Origin: Anaeromassilibacillus senegalensis
GTDB lineage: Bacteria > Bacillota > Clostridia > Oscillospirales > Acutalibacteraceae
Length of the DNA: 64,000 nt
Assembly (NCBI RefSeq): GCF_021531715.1
Contig: NZ_JAFBIT010000003.1
Location: forward strand, 372,001 to 436,000
Reading direction: 5' to 3'
Below the pieces are notes generated by a model that saw only the letters and a list, made by a program, of their open reading frames with translations, ran no database searches and was not told where the DNA came from. Below, piece after piece: positions 27,639 through 36,424 of this stretch. The position numbers were made by a program, and so were the translations under genes. How positions within the stretch are numbered: position 1 is the first letter of the stretch; each line of letters begins with the position of its first letter.

Positions 27639-29204
27639 TCAGTCTTTCTGCACGGCGTCCTTGAGCGGCTCGCTCTTGGTGCCGTCCTCATTGACCTTCT
27701 GCATGTTCGGATAGACAAGAGCGAGATATTCGTCGTCGAGATGCTCGTCGAGAAAATACTGGAACGAGGTCGTCGCCGGGATGCCCTGTGTGCGCTCGTT
27801 CGCGCGTGTCAGCGCCGCGCAGGAGATGAACGCGTCGAAGATCAAAAATGCGGCGAGCACAATGGTCAGAATGCCGCCGATGCGCTTCGGGATCTTCTCA
27901 ATCCAGCGCGACATGGCGGGGTAAACGCTCTTGAGCCAGATCAGGCCAAGCAGACCCCAGATGACGCCGAACATCAGATTCGTGCGCCCGTCGATGTTGA
28001 ACGGCGTGCCGCTGTAATCCCACGATACCGTGCCGAAGATCATCTCCTGCCCCCAGCTGCACAGATATTCAAACGCCGCGCCGATGACGCCGCTCGCGAT
28101 GAAAATGACCGCGCTGTTCTGCTTGTAGAGCTTATAGAGACAAAGCGTGATGATCGCTGCGCCGCCGCCGTAAATCGGCTGAAACGGCCCGTAAACCAGG
28201 CCGACGCGCAGCTCGATCTGATGGGCGATGAAGAATGCCCAGCACTCCTCGAGCACAAAACCGGCAATGCATCCGATGAAAAAGATCCAGAACAGCTTCG
28301 TCAGGTTCATGCCAAAAGCAAACGGGCGATCCTCTGGGTTTTCAAAGGTCGCTTCGTATTCGTAGAGATTGCGCGCCTCGCGCTCCGCCTGCCGGCGCTT
28401 TCTCTCCTGCGTCGTGATGCGGTAAGCGGCAAGCTCCTTCTCGTATTCCTCACTGGTCATGTCCGGCGAGGCGCTCAGGAAGCGGCGCTTAAAAAAGTTC
28501 GATTTGTTCAGAAGCGCAGTGTAGCTTTCCTCCGCATTTTCCTGCGCTTCGCGCAGCTTGTCGTCGAGATCCAGCTCGTCGATGCGCTCCGCCGCGCCGA
28601 TCGCGCCCTCGGAGACCGCGCTGCCGATCGCGTCGCGCGCTTCGCGCACGCGTTCCGCAAGCTCGGAAAGGCGCCGGAACTGATGATGCAGCTTCTGCAC
28701 GGTGACCGATGTGATCACGACGTCGAGAAGCAAAACGGTGAGAAACGCGGCGAGGATGATCCATCCGATTGTGCGATTTACATAATTCAGCAACGAGGAA
28801 AGTACCGGAATCACAAACAGCTCGATGAGCGTGAAGCACACGCCGCGCAGCAGCGCGAGCGGCACGCAGATATAGCCCTTATAGTTCCACTTGAACGACG
28901 AGTAGTCGCGCAGGCGGATCTTTTCAGCCTTATGTAAGAGCCATGCGAAGGCGAGCTCCACAAACACGCTGGCGAATACGCATGCGAGAAGCGTCGGCAG
29001 CACCGTTTTTTCCAGATGCAGTGCAGTCAGCAGCGCACAGGGGAGCGCGATCATCAAACCATACTGCGGACAGTACGGGCCGTTGAGCATACCGGGGTTT
29101 TTGAACTTTCGGTGTACAATCGCGATATACGCGACTTCCGCGGCCCAGCCGCAGAAAGAGGCGAGCATAAAGTACCACAAAAGCCGCCAAATGTCGAATG
29201 CCAT
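27639..29204 (-). CDS. membrane protein with two putative ABC-transporter type IV (CmpB-like) domains
   Basis: 521 residues. The same fold occurs twice. The first copy has FCGWAAEVAY and NPGMLNGPYCPQYG (about 15-45) and the second has GPFQPIYGGGAA and FEYLCSWGQEM (about 340-400), with the typical C-terminal WDYSGTPFNIDG. A charged, probably coiled region (about 190-310) separates them. About ten membrane helices are visible. The ATG at 29204 is set by AAGGAG 8 bases upstream. The family has no established function despite its name. Confidence 0.85.
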   Translation of the reverse strand: MAFDIWRLLWYFMLASFCGWAAEVAYIAIVHRKFKNPGMLNGPYCPQYGLMIALPCALLTALHLEKTVLPTLLACVFASVFVELAFAWLLHKAEKIRLRDYSSFKWNYKGYICVPLALLRGVCFTLIELFVIPVLSSLLNYVNRTIGWIILAAFLTVLLLDVVITSVTVQKLHHQFRRLSELAERVREARDAIGSAVSEGAIGAAERIDELDLDDKLREAQENAEESYTALLNKSNFFKRRFLSASPDMTSEEYEKELAAYRITTQERKRRQAEREARNLYEYEATFENPEDRPFAFGMNLTKLFWIFFIGCIAGFVLEECWAFFIAHQIELRVGLVYGPFQPIYGGGAAIITLCLYKLYKQNSAVIFIASGVIGAAFEYLCSWGQEMIFGTVSWDYSGTPFNIDGRTNLMFGVIWGLLGLIWLKSVYPAMSRWIEKIPKRIGGILTIVLAAFLIFDAFISCAALTRANERTQGIPATTSFQYFLDEHLDDEYLALVYPNMQKVNEDGTKSEPLKDAVQKD

Positions 29205-29287
29205 GCATTCATCTCCTTTTTGTTCGGTATAAGAAACAGTATAGCATATTCCGCATGGGCCAACAATACCCAAAACGACGAATTTCG

Positions 29288-30325
29288 TCAGAACAGGTCG
29301 AAATCCGCGAGCGAGGGATATACCGTGCCGTCAAGTGCTGCGGCGCTTTTGGCATGCAGCATGGAGGAAAGCACCGCTTCCTCCGTGGCCTCTGCCGCCG
29401 CGCGGAACGCGTCGTTCAGAAGCTCGTCGCGCACAAAACGGCAGGTGTCGAAGCTCTGCGCGCCCGCGCGCACATTTGCGGTGGAGAAGCCCAGCATCAC
29501 CTCGCCGCTGCCGTGTCCCATGAATGAACCGGTCTGCGCGAGGCCGACACCTGCGCGCCGGAGAATCCGGTAAAGCTGGCGGGAAGAAACCGGCAGGTCG
29601 GTCGCGATGACTGTGATGATCGAGCCTTTGTCGACCTGCGCCGGCGTGAAGGGTGCTTGTGCCATGCGCAGCAAAATTTCCTCGCCAACCCGGCGGCCGT
29701 CAATCACAAGGTCGGCGGTGCGCCCGAAATTCGACTGCACCAGCGCGCCGACGGTGAAGCACTCGCCGTCGATTTCAATCTGCCGCGAGGCCGAGCCGAT
29801 ACCGCCCTTGAGGCCGTAGCAGAGCGTGCCCGCGCCCGCGCCGATGTCGCCCTCGACAAAATCCGCCGAGGCGGTCTCGATCGCGCTTCGCACATGCTCT
29901 GCATGCACGGCGCGGCGGGCGATGTCGTTCAGCGTGCAGTCGTTGCATTCGCCGACGACCGGATTGACGGAAAAGCACGGCGTGCCGTCCGCCGCGCAGC
30001 GGTCGAGCGTATAGCCGACGAGCGCATCGTGTACGAGGCCGACATTCAGCGTGTTCGTCAGCGCGATCGGCGTCTCCAGCGTGCCGAGCTCCTGCATCTG
30101 CACGGTGCCGAGCGTTTTGCCGAAGCCGTTGTGCACGTACGCCGCCGCAATGCGCTTGTTGAGAAACGTATTGTCCGTGCCGGGCAGCACGACGGTCACG
30201 CCGGTGCGCGTCCGCTCTCCGAGCACCGTGGCGTGACCCACCGTGACACCCGCGACGTCTGAGATCTTGTTTTTTGGCCCGCGCGGCAGCGTGCCGCAGC
30301 GGATGGCCGTGTGTTCCATTCCCAT
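29288..30325 (-). CDS. P1-family (S58, DmpA-like) self-processing aminopeptidase
   Basis: 345 residues. The Ntn-hydrolase family starts with KISDVAGVTVGHAT; the self-cleavage site and nucleophile Ser lie in KGSIITVIATD near residue 245, and TNTLNVGLVHDAL and GDIGAGAGT are typical. DmpA/BapA relatives release N-terminal D-Ala, beta-Ala or ordinary residues from peptides after autocatalytic cleavage into two chains. The ATG at 30325 with GGGAG upstream is the best start; ATG 30319 is possible. Confidence 0.88.
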   Translation of the reverse strand: MGMEHTAIRCGTLPRGPKNKISDVAGVTVGHATVLGERTRTGVTVVLPGTDNTFLNKRIAAAYVHNGFGKTLGTVQMQELGTLETPIALTNTLNVGLVHDALVGYTLDRCAADGTPCFSVNPVVGECNDCTLNDIARRAVHAEHVRSAIETASADFVEGDIGAGAGTLCYGLKGGIGSASRQIEIDGECFTVGALVQSNFGRTADLVIDGRRVGEEILLRMAQAPFTPAQVDKGSIITVIATDLPVSSRQLYRILRRAGVGLAQTGSFMGHGSGEVMLGFSTANVRAGAQSFDTCRFVRDELLNDAFRAAAEATEEAVLSSMLHAKSAAALDGTVYPSLADFDLF

Positions 30326-30360
30326 AGCTGTTCTCCCATTTCTTTGCATTATGATACTTT

Positions 30361-30389
30361 ATTATGCGGCTTTTTGGACGGCAAGTCAA
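30361..30389 (-). promoter_or_regulatory. promoter of the P1 peptidase gene
   Basis: On the minus strand TTGACT (30384-30389), 17-nt spacer, CATAAT (30361-30366), 36 bp from the start codon. Confidence 0.55.
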
Positions 30390-30416
30390 GATTTGAAGAA
30401 ACTATATGCCGCGCTA

Positions 30417-30445
30417 TTGAAATATTGGGGCTTTTATGATACGCT
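30417..30445 (+). promoter_or_regulatory. possible mscL promoter
   Basis: TTGAAA (30417-30422), 17-nt spacer, TACGCT (30440-30445), about 60 bp upstream of the mscL start. The -10 is weak. Confidence 0.35.
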
Positions 30446-30503
30446 TTATGCAGAAAAGAACGGAAGCGGCCGAAAATGGCCGCAAAAGAAAGGAATGGTA
30501 TCC

Positions 30504-30914
30504 ATGAAAAAACTCTTACAGGAATTCAAAGAATTCATCTCCCGCGGCAATGTGCTCGATATGGCCGTCGGCGTTGTGATCGCCTCGGCGTTCACGGCGG
30601 TTGTCAACGCGGCGGTGTCCGGTCTTGTCACGCCGATCATCGGCCTGTTCATTCCGAACTCCACCTTTGCGGAATGGGCGCCGGGCGGCTTTGCCATCGG
30701 CGCGTTTGTCAACGCGGTCATCACGTTCCTCATTACGGCGGCGGTTATCTTCCTCGTGATGAAGGTTGTCAACGCGGCGCGCAACGCGAAGAAAAAGCCG
30801 GAAGAGCCGGCCGCACCGACCACCAAGACCTGCCCGTACTGCCTCTCCGACGACGTGAAGATCGGCGCGACCAAGTGCCCGCACTGCGCGTCCGAGCTGC
30901 CGAAGGAAGAATAA
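30504..30914 (+). CDS. mscL: large-conductance mechanosensitive channel with C-terminal zinc ribbon
   Basis: 136 residues. The N-terminal amphipathic helix (LLQEFKEFISRGNV) precedes TM1 (DMAVGVVIASAFTAVVNA) with its gating face, then a periplasmic loop, then TM2 (NAVITFLITAAVIFLVMKV). The channel opens under membrane tension to release solutes. Where most family members have a cytoplasmic helix bundle, this one ends in a four-cysteine zinc ribbon (CPYC and CPHC, residues about 112-130) just before the stop. A similar tail occurs in other Firmicutes as far as I recall. AAAGGA favours ATG 30504 over ATG 30495. Confidence 0.94.
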   Translation: MKKLLQEFKEFISRGNVLDMAVGVVIASAFTAVVNAAVSGLVTPIIGLFIPNSTFAEWAPGGFAIGAFVNAVITFLITAAVIFLVMKVVNAARNAKKKPEEPAAPTTKTCPYCLSDDVKIGATKCPHCASELPKEE

Positions 30915-30972
30915 TTTTCGGAAACAGTGCGTCCTTGCGGCGCGCTGTTTTTGTTTTCAAGGAGATGTGAGG

Positions 30973-32022
30973 ATGGAAAAGGAAAAGATCATCGCCCTGC
31001 GCATGGAACGGCAGTTTCTGACCCGCCCGGCGGGGGAGCGGGAATACGACGCGCTCTACCGCGATACGCAGCCGGGGCAGAATGTCTACTGGAACGGTTT
31101 CGGCCAGCCGCCGACGCTGACGTTCCGCACGGAGTTTGACGACAAGGCGTACAACGCGGAGCGGCAGCTTCGCCGCGCGCTCGTCAAGGGTCGGTTTCAG
31201 GGCGGCAACCTCGGCTGGATCTGCCGCGAGGACATGGAGCTTTTCGCGTGCGCGTTCCAAAAGCTGCTCGAAAAGCCGACTGCGGAGCAGCTCGCCATCC
31301 TGGAGCTGATTGAGCGCGAGGGGCCGCTGACGATCCAGCAGATCAAGGAGATCACCGGGCTGCTCGTCAAGCAGATCACGCCGGTGCTGCACCGCCTGCA
31401 GGAGGCGTTTCTGCTCTACGAGGACCAGTATGACGGCGCGTGGGATCGCGGCTGGTATCTGTTTTCCGAAGCGTTTCCGGATGTTGATCTCCAAAAGTAT
31501 ACGCGGCAGGAGGCGCTGAACATGCTGCTTCCGCGCTTTGCGTACCGCCACGTTGTGTTTGACGTCAAAATGGCGCGGTCGTTCTATAAGCTGCCGGAAA
31601 AGGACATCCGCACATCCGTCGCGTCGCTCTGCACAAGCGGCGTGCTGCGTGAAACCGAGGGAGGGTACATCCTTGCATCGGATGCGTCGTATCTAGAAAC
31701 GTACACGCCCCAGCCGCTGCACTTCGTCTATGCGATGCACCGCAACGACTTTCTCGTGAAGTCGAACGAGCATGTGCTGAAAGAGCAATTCAAGCCACTG
31801 TATGAAAGCCTCCCGTATGACCATGAGCCGCTGCAATACTTTTTGATTGACGGCGAATTCCGCGGCGCAGTTGTCGGGCATTTCCGCAACGGTCCTTACG
31901 ATCTGAACGACGTCGTGCTCGACGCTCCGGCGCTTGCCGCACGGAAAGAGGAAATTCTCTCCGCCGCGCGCGAAGTCAACTTCGGAAAAATGCCCGCGCG
32001 GTTTATGGGCAAAGCGATCTAA
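30973..32022 (+). CDS. winged-helix DNA-binding domain protein (possibly AlkZ-like)
   Basis: 349 residues. Residues about 90-150 look like a winged helix (LAILELIEREGPLTIQQIKE, then LVKQITPVLHRLQEA). A second wing-like unit follows near 185-225 (ALNMLLPRFAYRHVVFDV, KDIRTSVASLCTSGVL). The layout resembles the YcaQ/AlkZ winged-helix proteins that excise alkylated bases, but the catalytic signature of that family is not clear. Transcription control is the alternative. AAGGAG eight bases upstream selects ATG 30973 over GTG 30967. Confidence 0.75.
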   Translation: MEKEKIIALRMERQFLTRPAGEREYDALYRDTQPGQNVYWNGFGQPPTLTFRTEFDDKAYNAERQLRRALVKGRFQGGNLGWICREDMELFACAFQKLLEKPTAEQLAILELIEREGPLTIQQIKEITGLLVKQITPVLHRLQEAFLLYEDQYDGAWDRGWYLFSEAFPDVDLQKYTRQEALNMLLPRFAYRHVVFDVKMARSFYKLPEKDIRTSVASLCTSGVLRETEGGYILASDASYLETYTPQPLHFVYAMHRNDFLVKSNEHVLKEQFKPLYESLPYDHEPLQYFLIDGEFRGAVVGHFRNGPYDLNDVVLDAPALAARKEEILSAAREVNFGKMPARFMGKAI

Positions 32023-32029
32023 ACATAAG

Positions 32030-32067
32030 AAAAGCGAGAACAGAAAACAATCTGTCCTCGCTTTTTT
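32030..32067. terminator. bidirectional intrinsic terminator
   Basis: A 15-bp stem with one mismatch (32030-32044 with 32051-32065) has A's on one side and T's on the other, between convergent genes. Confidence 0.82.
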
Positions 32068-32084
32068 GCCTGTATTGCAATGGC

Positions 32085-32906
32085 TTACCAGCCGAGTGTC
32101 TTGAGGTACTCGCGGCTGAGCTTCACAGCGTCGAGCGGTGCGCGCTCATACGCCTGATCCTGCTCGACGACAACCCACTTTGCGCCGGCCTCGACGGAAG
32201 TCTCGAGAACGGGCGGGATGTCCTGCATGCCGTAACCGACCGGGCGGAATTCAAACTTGCCGGTTTCTTCCTTCTTCTCGGTCTCAATGCCGATCAGCTC
32301 GTACATGTTCGCCGGCTTGCCTTCCTTGTAGAAGTCCTTGAGGTGGACAACCGGTGCGCGGCCGGCATACTTCTTGATGTAGTCGACCGGCTCTTCGCCC
32401 GCGACCTTGACCCAGCAGATATCCAGCTCAGTCTGGAGCAGGGAAGCCGGAATCTCGTCGTACATGTAATCGAGCGCATACTGGCCGTTCGGCATCTTGA
32501 TGAACTCGAAGTCGTGGTTGTGGTAGAGCAGCGTGATGCCGACCTTGTTGCAGGCCTCGCCGATCTTCTTGAAAATCTCGATGTTCTCGAGGAACTTATC
32601 GGTGCCCGGGCGATCCTCCTCCATCAGGTACGGAATCGCGATGTACTGCATGCCAATCTCCTTGTATGCCGCAACCGTGCCCTCGATGTCAGCGGCCAGT
32701 TCCTGGAACGGAACATGCGCGGAAAGCGGAACAAGGCCGACCTCTTCGAGAATCGCCTTGACCTCGGCGGGCTTCATGTCGTACAGACCGGCAAGCTCCA
32801 CGCCCTCATAGCCCATATCCTTGAGCTTCTGCATGGTGCCCTTGAAATCGCGCGCAGCGTCGTCGCGGACAGAATAAACCTGTACCGCTACGGGTAAAGT
32901 CTTCAT
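32085..32906 (-). CDS. sugar phosphate isomerase/epimerase family TIM-barrel protein
   Basis: 273 residues of the AP-endonuclease-2-like TIM barrel. It starts LPVAVQVYSVRDDAARDF and has SAHVPF, the metal-site region LLYHNHDFEF, a Glu in LLQTELDICWVK, the VVHLKDF strand and VVVEQDQ at the end. Members isomerise or epimerise sugars or inositol derivatives; the substrate is unknown. The frame extends upstream, but AGGAG before ATG 32906 and homology decide the start. It has its own promoter (TTGATT/TATGAT). Confidence 0.88.
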   Translation of the reverse strand: MKTLPVAVQVYSVRDDAARDFKGTMQKLKDMGYEGVELAGLYDMKPAEVKAILEEVGLVPLSAHVPFQELAADIEGTVAAYKEIGMQYIAIPYLMEEDRPGTDKFLENIEIFKKIGEACNKVGITLLYHNHDFEFIKMPNGQYALDYMYDEIPASLLQTELDICWVKVAGEEPVDYIKKYAGRAPVVHLKDFYKEGKPANMYELIGIETEKKEETGKFEFRPVGYGMQDIPPVLETSVEAGAKWVVVEQDQAYERAPLDAVKLSREYLKTLGW

Positions 32907-32945
32907 GGTGAACTCCTCCTGTTTGTTGAAAATTAGATTACACTT

Positions 32946-32974
32946 ATCATACAGGATTTTTGCGGAAAAATCAA
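32946..32974 (-). promoter_or_regulatory. promoter of the TIM-barrel epimerase gene
   Basis: On the minus strand TTGATT (32969-32974), 17-nt spacer, TATGAT (32946-32951), 40 bp from the start codon. Confidence 0.6.
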
Positions 32975-33016
32975 TTCCCCATTGTGTTTTTCTCACCAGA
33001 AACGGCAAATTTCTCC

Positions 33017-34048
33017 TTACAGTTCTGGCATAATGGAACGAATTAAAGGCTTAAGGCCGGTGCCGGGATTTTCCTGCTGATGATAAATCTGCCCGTCGTA
33101 AGCCGGAAGATCGTTGCCTTCGATTAAGATCGGGCCGGTCGGCGTGATACCGACATCCCAGCCAATGTAGCGCATGCGCGGCAAAACCTTCGCAGCTTTT
33201 TTACACAGCGCAATAGCGTCCTGATAGAATGGAACCTCAAAATCGATAAAGCTGCAGTTTGTATCGGGATGCTCGTCAAAATATTCGCCGGTCTTATCGG
33301 AAAGCGCAGGCTTGCGAATGACGCCGTCAGAGCAAATCAAAGTGGAAAGTCCGCCGCTTGTCGTGTTATCCACAAATGAGCCGTTTCGACCGGTTCGGAT
33401 ATACGAATACAGGACATGCGGCTCACCGGAAGCGTCGGTTAATGTGCAGACGCGGATTGTGTTGAGCGAACTGGGGTAGAGCTCGTTCATTTTGGGGTGT
33501 TGGGTAACAGCCTCTTCTATCAGGAACAGCCCTGCCTTGCAGAAATCGTCGTAAAGCGTCTGAACAGACGGCAGGTCGTTGAGATTCGTAGAGGTGCTGT
33601 CAAAGCGTTTGACTTCCAAGCCGCCGAAGCCGGCCGGCGCTTTAGCGAAAACAATGGGATGCTTTTTCAGAAAAGCCGCAAAGGATGCAGCCGTTTCCTT
33701 GCGCAGATCCAGATATTCGCGCCCGAGAAACGCCTTGAAGGTGTCGCAGAAAAGAATCTTATCTTCAAAGTATTTTCTGTCATCCACATGATTGGCAAGG
33801 CGGGAAAGCCGCCAGTTGTCGTTCATAGTAAAAAAGGTCTTGCGCTGCTTATGGCTTCGGATATGTACGAAGCCGAAAATATGATAGTCATAGAATCCAA
33901 CATTGTAAAGCAGGATGCAGAGCAGCATATCGAAAAAAATGAAAAGTGCGGGTATGCGGGTTTCCTTTTTCACCTCATGGATATAGACAGATATATGGTG
34001 AAAATCAAATGCGCGGATACGCCGCAGCAGAAGTTTGAGCTTAAGCAT
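33017..34048 (-). CDS. sugar-transfer-associated ATP-grasp protein
   Basis: 343 residues of the ATPgrasp_ST type. The N-terminus (about 30-75) has the hydrophobic, tyrosine-rich segment seen in this family (LLYNVGFYDYHIFGF, then SHKQRKTFFTMND). The ATP-grasp core includes IVFAKAPAGFGGLEV (about 130), FLIEEAVTQHPKM (about 175), LNTIRVCTLT and the metal-binding end ILIEGNDLPAYDGQ (about 312). Relatives cluster with polysaccharide and cell-envelope genes and may ligate amino acids or acids to sugars; no substrate is established. It is the last gene of an operon with gatD (13 bp upstream) and murT, suggesting a peptidoglycan or envelope modification. Confidence 0.85.
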   Translation of the reverse strand: MLKLKLLLRRIRAFDFHHISVYIHEVKKETRIPALFIFFDMLLCILLYNVGFYDYHIFGFVHIRSHKQRKTFFTMNDNWRLSRLANHVDDRKYFEDKILFCDTFKAFLGREYLDLRKETAASFAAFLKKHPIVFAKAPAGFGGLEVKRFDSTSTNLNDLPSVQTLYDDFCKAGLFLIEEAVTQHPKMNELYPSSLNTIRVCTLTDASGEPHVLYSYIRTGRNGSFVDNTTSGGLSTLICSDGVIRKPALSDKTGEYFDEHPDTNCSFIDFEVPFYQDAIALCKKAAKVLPRMRYIGWDVGITPTGPILIEGNDLPAYDGQIYHQQENPGTGLKPLIRSIMPEL

Positions 34049-34061
34049 AAAATCCCCCTAT

Positions 34062-34829
34062 TCAGTGCTTAAATCGGATCGGCAATTTTGGAATCGGCAA
34101 TTTGTTGCTCTCCGGCGCTTTTTCTGCGACAAAGGCTTCGTCCCGGTATTCCTCCAGTCTGACGGCATAGGCTTCGTCTGCTTCTTTTTCAAATGCAAGT
34201 GGTGTGTTTTCCGCACCGATCAGCCGCAGCAGATACCGCATGAACGGCGGGTTCTGCACGAGGAGCGGCCCGAGAAGGTACGTGCCGAAAAAGTTATGCA
34301 CGCGGATGCCCTCAGTCGAAGCGTCCCGGTTCAGCCCGACGCCTTTGACGACCTTGAATAAGCCTGTCGAATCATCGGGTGTGTACGATATGGAAAACTG
34401 CGTTTTGATACCCATGACGGCATTGCCGTCAAACTCGCCCAGAAAGGCGCTGTTATGCCGGTTTTGCCGGTCACGCTTTGCGTGAAGGCGGTAAAGGCCC
34501 AGCCCGTCTATCCGGCTGCCGTCTTCGTTTTCAATGTAGTCTCCGAAAATCTCAAGCGCGTTGCCGGTGAAAAGAAAGACGGTCCCGCCGTCTATTTCTT
34601 TCGATATATCGTCCCGCAGAGGCATCAGCTTTTGAATTACCCGCTCCTGCGTCTGCTCCGTCATGGCGCCGAGGTAGACGAGATCAACTTTTTCACGGAC
34701 AAAGCGCACGTCGCCGCAAAGAGGCGTGGAGCAGAATTCCGCTTGCGGCAGCACTTTTTCCAGATAACGAATATTTCCAAGATCACCAAACAGGTTACAG
34801 ACTTCCGGAAATAGAATTTCAATTTTCAT
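34062..34829 (-). CDS. gatD: GatD-like lipid II isoglutaminyl synthase subunit lacking glutaminase residues
   Basis: 255 residues of the CobB/CobQ-like class I amidotransferase family, starting two bases after murT. In active GatD a Cys in an ICGGYQLLG-type motif and a His in a G-S/T-Y-x-HGP motif form the glutaminase site with an Asp from MurT. Here the first site reads LFTGNALEIFG with no Cys nearby and the second reads GTYLLGPLL with Leu for His; the usual GGGQD turn reads GAMTEQ. The fold landmarks (DLGNIRYLE, GLGLYRLH, TEGIRVHNFFGTYL) are kept. It probably cannot hydrolyse glutamine and may be structural, use free ammonia or bind another ligand. Confidence 0.85.
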   Translation of the reverse strand: MKIEILFPEVCNLFGDLGNIRYLEKVLPQAEFCSTPLCGDVRFVREKVDLVYLGAMTEQTQERVIQKLMPLRDDISKEIDGGTVFLFTGNALEIFGDYIENEDGSRIDGLGLYRLHAKRDRQNRHNSAFLGEFDGNAVMGIKTQFSISYTPDDSTGLFKVVKGVGLNRDASTEGIRVHNFFGTYLLGPLLVQNPPFMRYLLRLIGAENTPLAFEKEADEAYAVRLEEYRDEAFVAEKAPESNKLPIPKLPIRFKH

Positions 34830-34831
34830 AA

Positions 34832-36223
34832 TCAGTCCCCCGCAGGCTTTTCGCCTTTTGCCCAGGCAGAATCCAGAATACTCTGCCGTATTTCCTCAGA
34901 AAGCGAAATGGAATGGATTTCATACAAAATAAAGATTGTGTCGGCATGCGCGTCCAGAGCAGAAACGGCGTCGCGCTCATTGCGCATATGTGTAATCCGG
35001 TTTTCGGGGATATCCGCCAAAAGGGCGCGCAGATACGTGTCGTAATGGCGCGCACCGACTAGAATCAGCTGCACAATGCTGTCGTCGTTCAAGAATTCAA
35101 AATCTGTATCATACAGCCACGCCTTGCTCTCCACGGTATGCATGGCGTCGTGACGGTCATCCAGCAAAAGCAAAACAGACTTGCGCCCCGGTGCGTTGCG
35201 CACATTTTCAAACGCGCGCGAGCAGGCGATGGGATTCTGTGCTTTTGCGAGGTGCAGAATAATCTTTTTGCCGTTGGGCGTCTCGGTTTCCATATACCGC
35301 GTTTCGCTGATGTGAAGCGTCTGCAGCGGTACGCGAATCTGCTCCGGCGTAAGGCCGAATTCCAGCAGCCCGGAGATGACGGCAAGCGTATTATAGATGT
35401 TGATGGTGCTGCTGTTGGGCAGGGAATACGTACTCTGCGTCTCGCCGCTTTTTACGGTCATGGTCATGGCGCTCAGGTCGATATCCGTAGCGAGGTAATC
35501 TGCCTCCGGAGAACAGTATCCGCAGCGTGTACAGTGGACACGCCCGATATGGTGATAGCGCACGACGTCGTGCGTAAGCGGACCAGAGCAATTCGGGCAG
35601 ATCGGCGCGTCGTTTACGATATTCTCACAAACCGTCTTGTCGGTGTCGAGATGGTCAATACTGAAATAGACGCGGTCGTTTTCCGGACAAATCGAGCTGC
35701 ACAGCGGGTCATCGCCATTCAGAACGAGCTTTGTACCCTTCGGGATCTCCTGGTTGAGGATGCTGAGAATGAATTCCGCGTGCGCGTTGCGCTTGCAGGA
35801 ATCGCGAAAGATGTTCGTGCAGATCAGAATATCCGGCTGCAGATACGGGTAAAGCTTCGGCGCTGAACGCTCGTCCAGCTCGAGAACAGCGAGATCCTGC
35901 TTCGGGTGGCCCAAAAGGTTGCTGTTTGCAATCAGCGCGGAGGCGATGCCGGTATTGACATTGGAGCCGGAACGGTTGCAGAAGAAAGGAATGTTGTTCT
36001 GAGTCAGAATATCTTCCAGCATATTTGCAACGGTGGTTTTGCCGTTTGTACCGGTAATACCAATGATTTTTTTCGGTTTTGTGATGCGCCCGATGAAATC
36101 CGGACATAAAATAATTGCCCAGGATCCGGGCATAGACGTACCCTTCCTGCCAATGAGTTTCAAGAGCAGCGCCGTGCACTTGGCAAAGAACAGGGCAAAA
36201 TAAAAGCGAAATGTTTTCTTCAA
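34832..36223 (-). CDS. murT: MurT-like Mur ligase (lipid II isoglutaminyl synthase catalytic subunit)
   Basis: 463 residues. The Mur-ligase ATP site GITGTNGKTT (about 55-64), RSGSNVNTGIASAL and LELDERSA are intact. The MurT-specific four-cysteine zinc ribbon is present (CPNC and CTRC, about 206-232). In typical MurT the C-terminal DUF1727 domain has a D-G-x-D-x-SW-x-WD motif that supplies the glutaminase Asp; here the segment reads DDRHDAMHTVESKAWLYD, so that Asp is not conserved. The enzyme should still activate a carboxylate with ATP. The start is TTG 36223 after AGGGGG. It is first in the murT-gatD-ATP-grasp operon. Confidence 0.88.
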   Translation of the reverse strand: MKKTFRFYFALFFAKCTALLLKLIGRKGTSMPGSWAIILCPDFIGRITKPKKIIGITGTNGKTTVANMLEDILTQNNIPFFCNRSGSNVNTGIASALIANSNLLGHPKQDLAVLELDERSAPKLYPYLQPDILICTNIFRDSCKRNAHAEFILSILNQEIPKGTKLVLNGDDPLCSSICPENDRVYFSIDHLDTDKTVCENIVNDAPICPNCSGPLTHDVVRYHHIGRVHCTRCGYCSPEADYLATDIDLSAMTMTVKSGETQSTYSLPNSSTINIYNTLAVISGLLEFGLTPEQIRVPLQTLHISETRYMETETPNGKKIILHLAKAQNPIACSRAFENVRNAPGRKSVLLLLDDRHDAMHTVESKAWLYDTDFEFLNDDSIVQLILVGARHYDTYLRALLADIPENRITHMRNERDAVSALDAHADTIFILYEIHSISLSEEIRQSILDSAWAKGEKPAGD

Positions 36224-36271
36224 GGAAAAACCCCCTTTATATTCGAATAATCCAACATAAAGAACGAAATC

Positions 36272-36300
36272 AGTATATCATGCGATCATCGAATAGTCAA
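36272..36300 (-). promoter_or_regulatory. promoter of the murT-gatD-ATP-grasp operon
   Basis: On the minus strand TTGACT (36295-36300), 17-nt spacer, TATACT (36272-36277), 49 bp from the murT start. Confidence 0.7.
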
Positions 36301-36424
36301 TCACACATTTGCCCTCAAAGATGCGTTCGATATAGGTTGTGAAAGTGAAGAATCAAAATACATTCGAGCGTCTGCGTGCGCGTTTAAAAAACGGATCGGG
36401 CGATAGAATGCCCCGATGTCCGGC

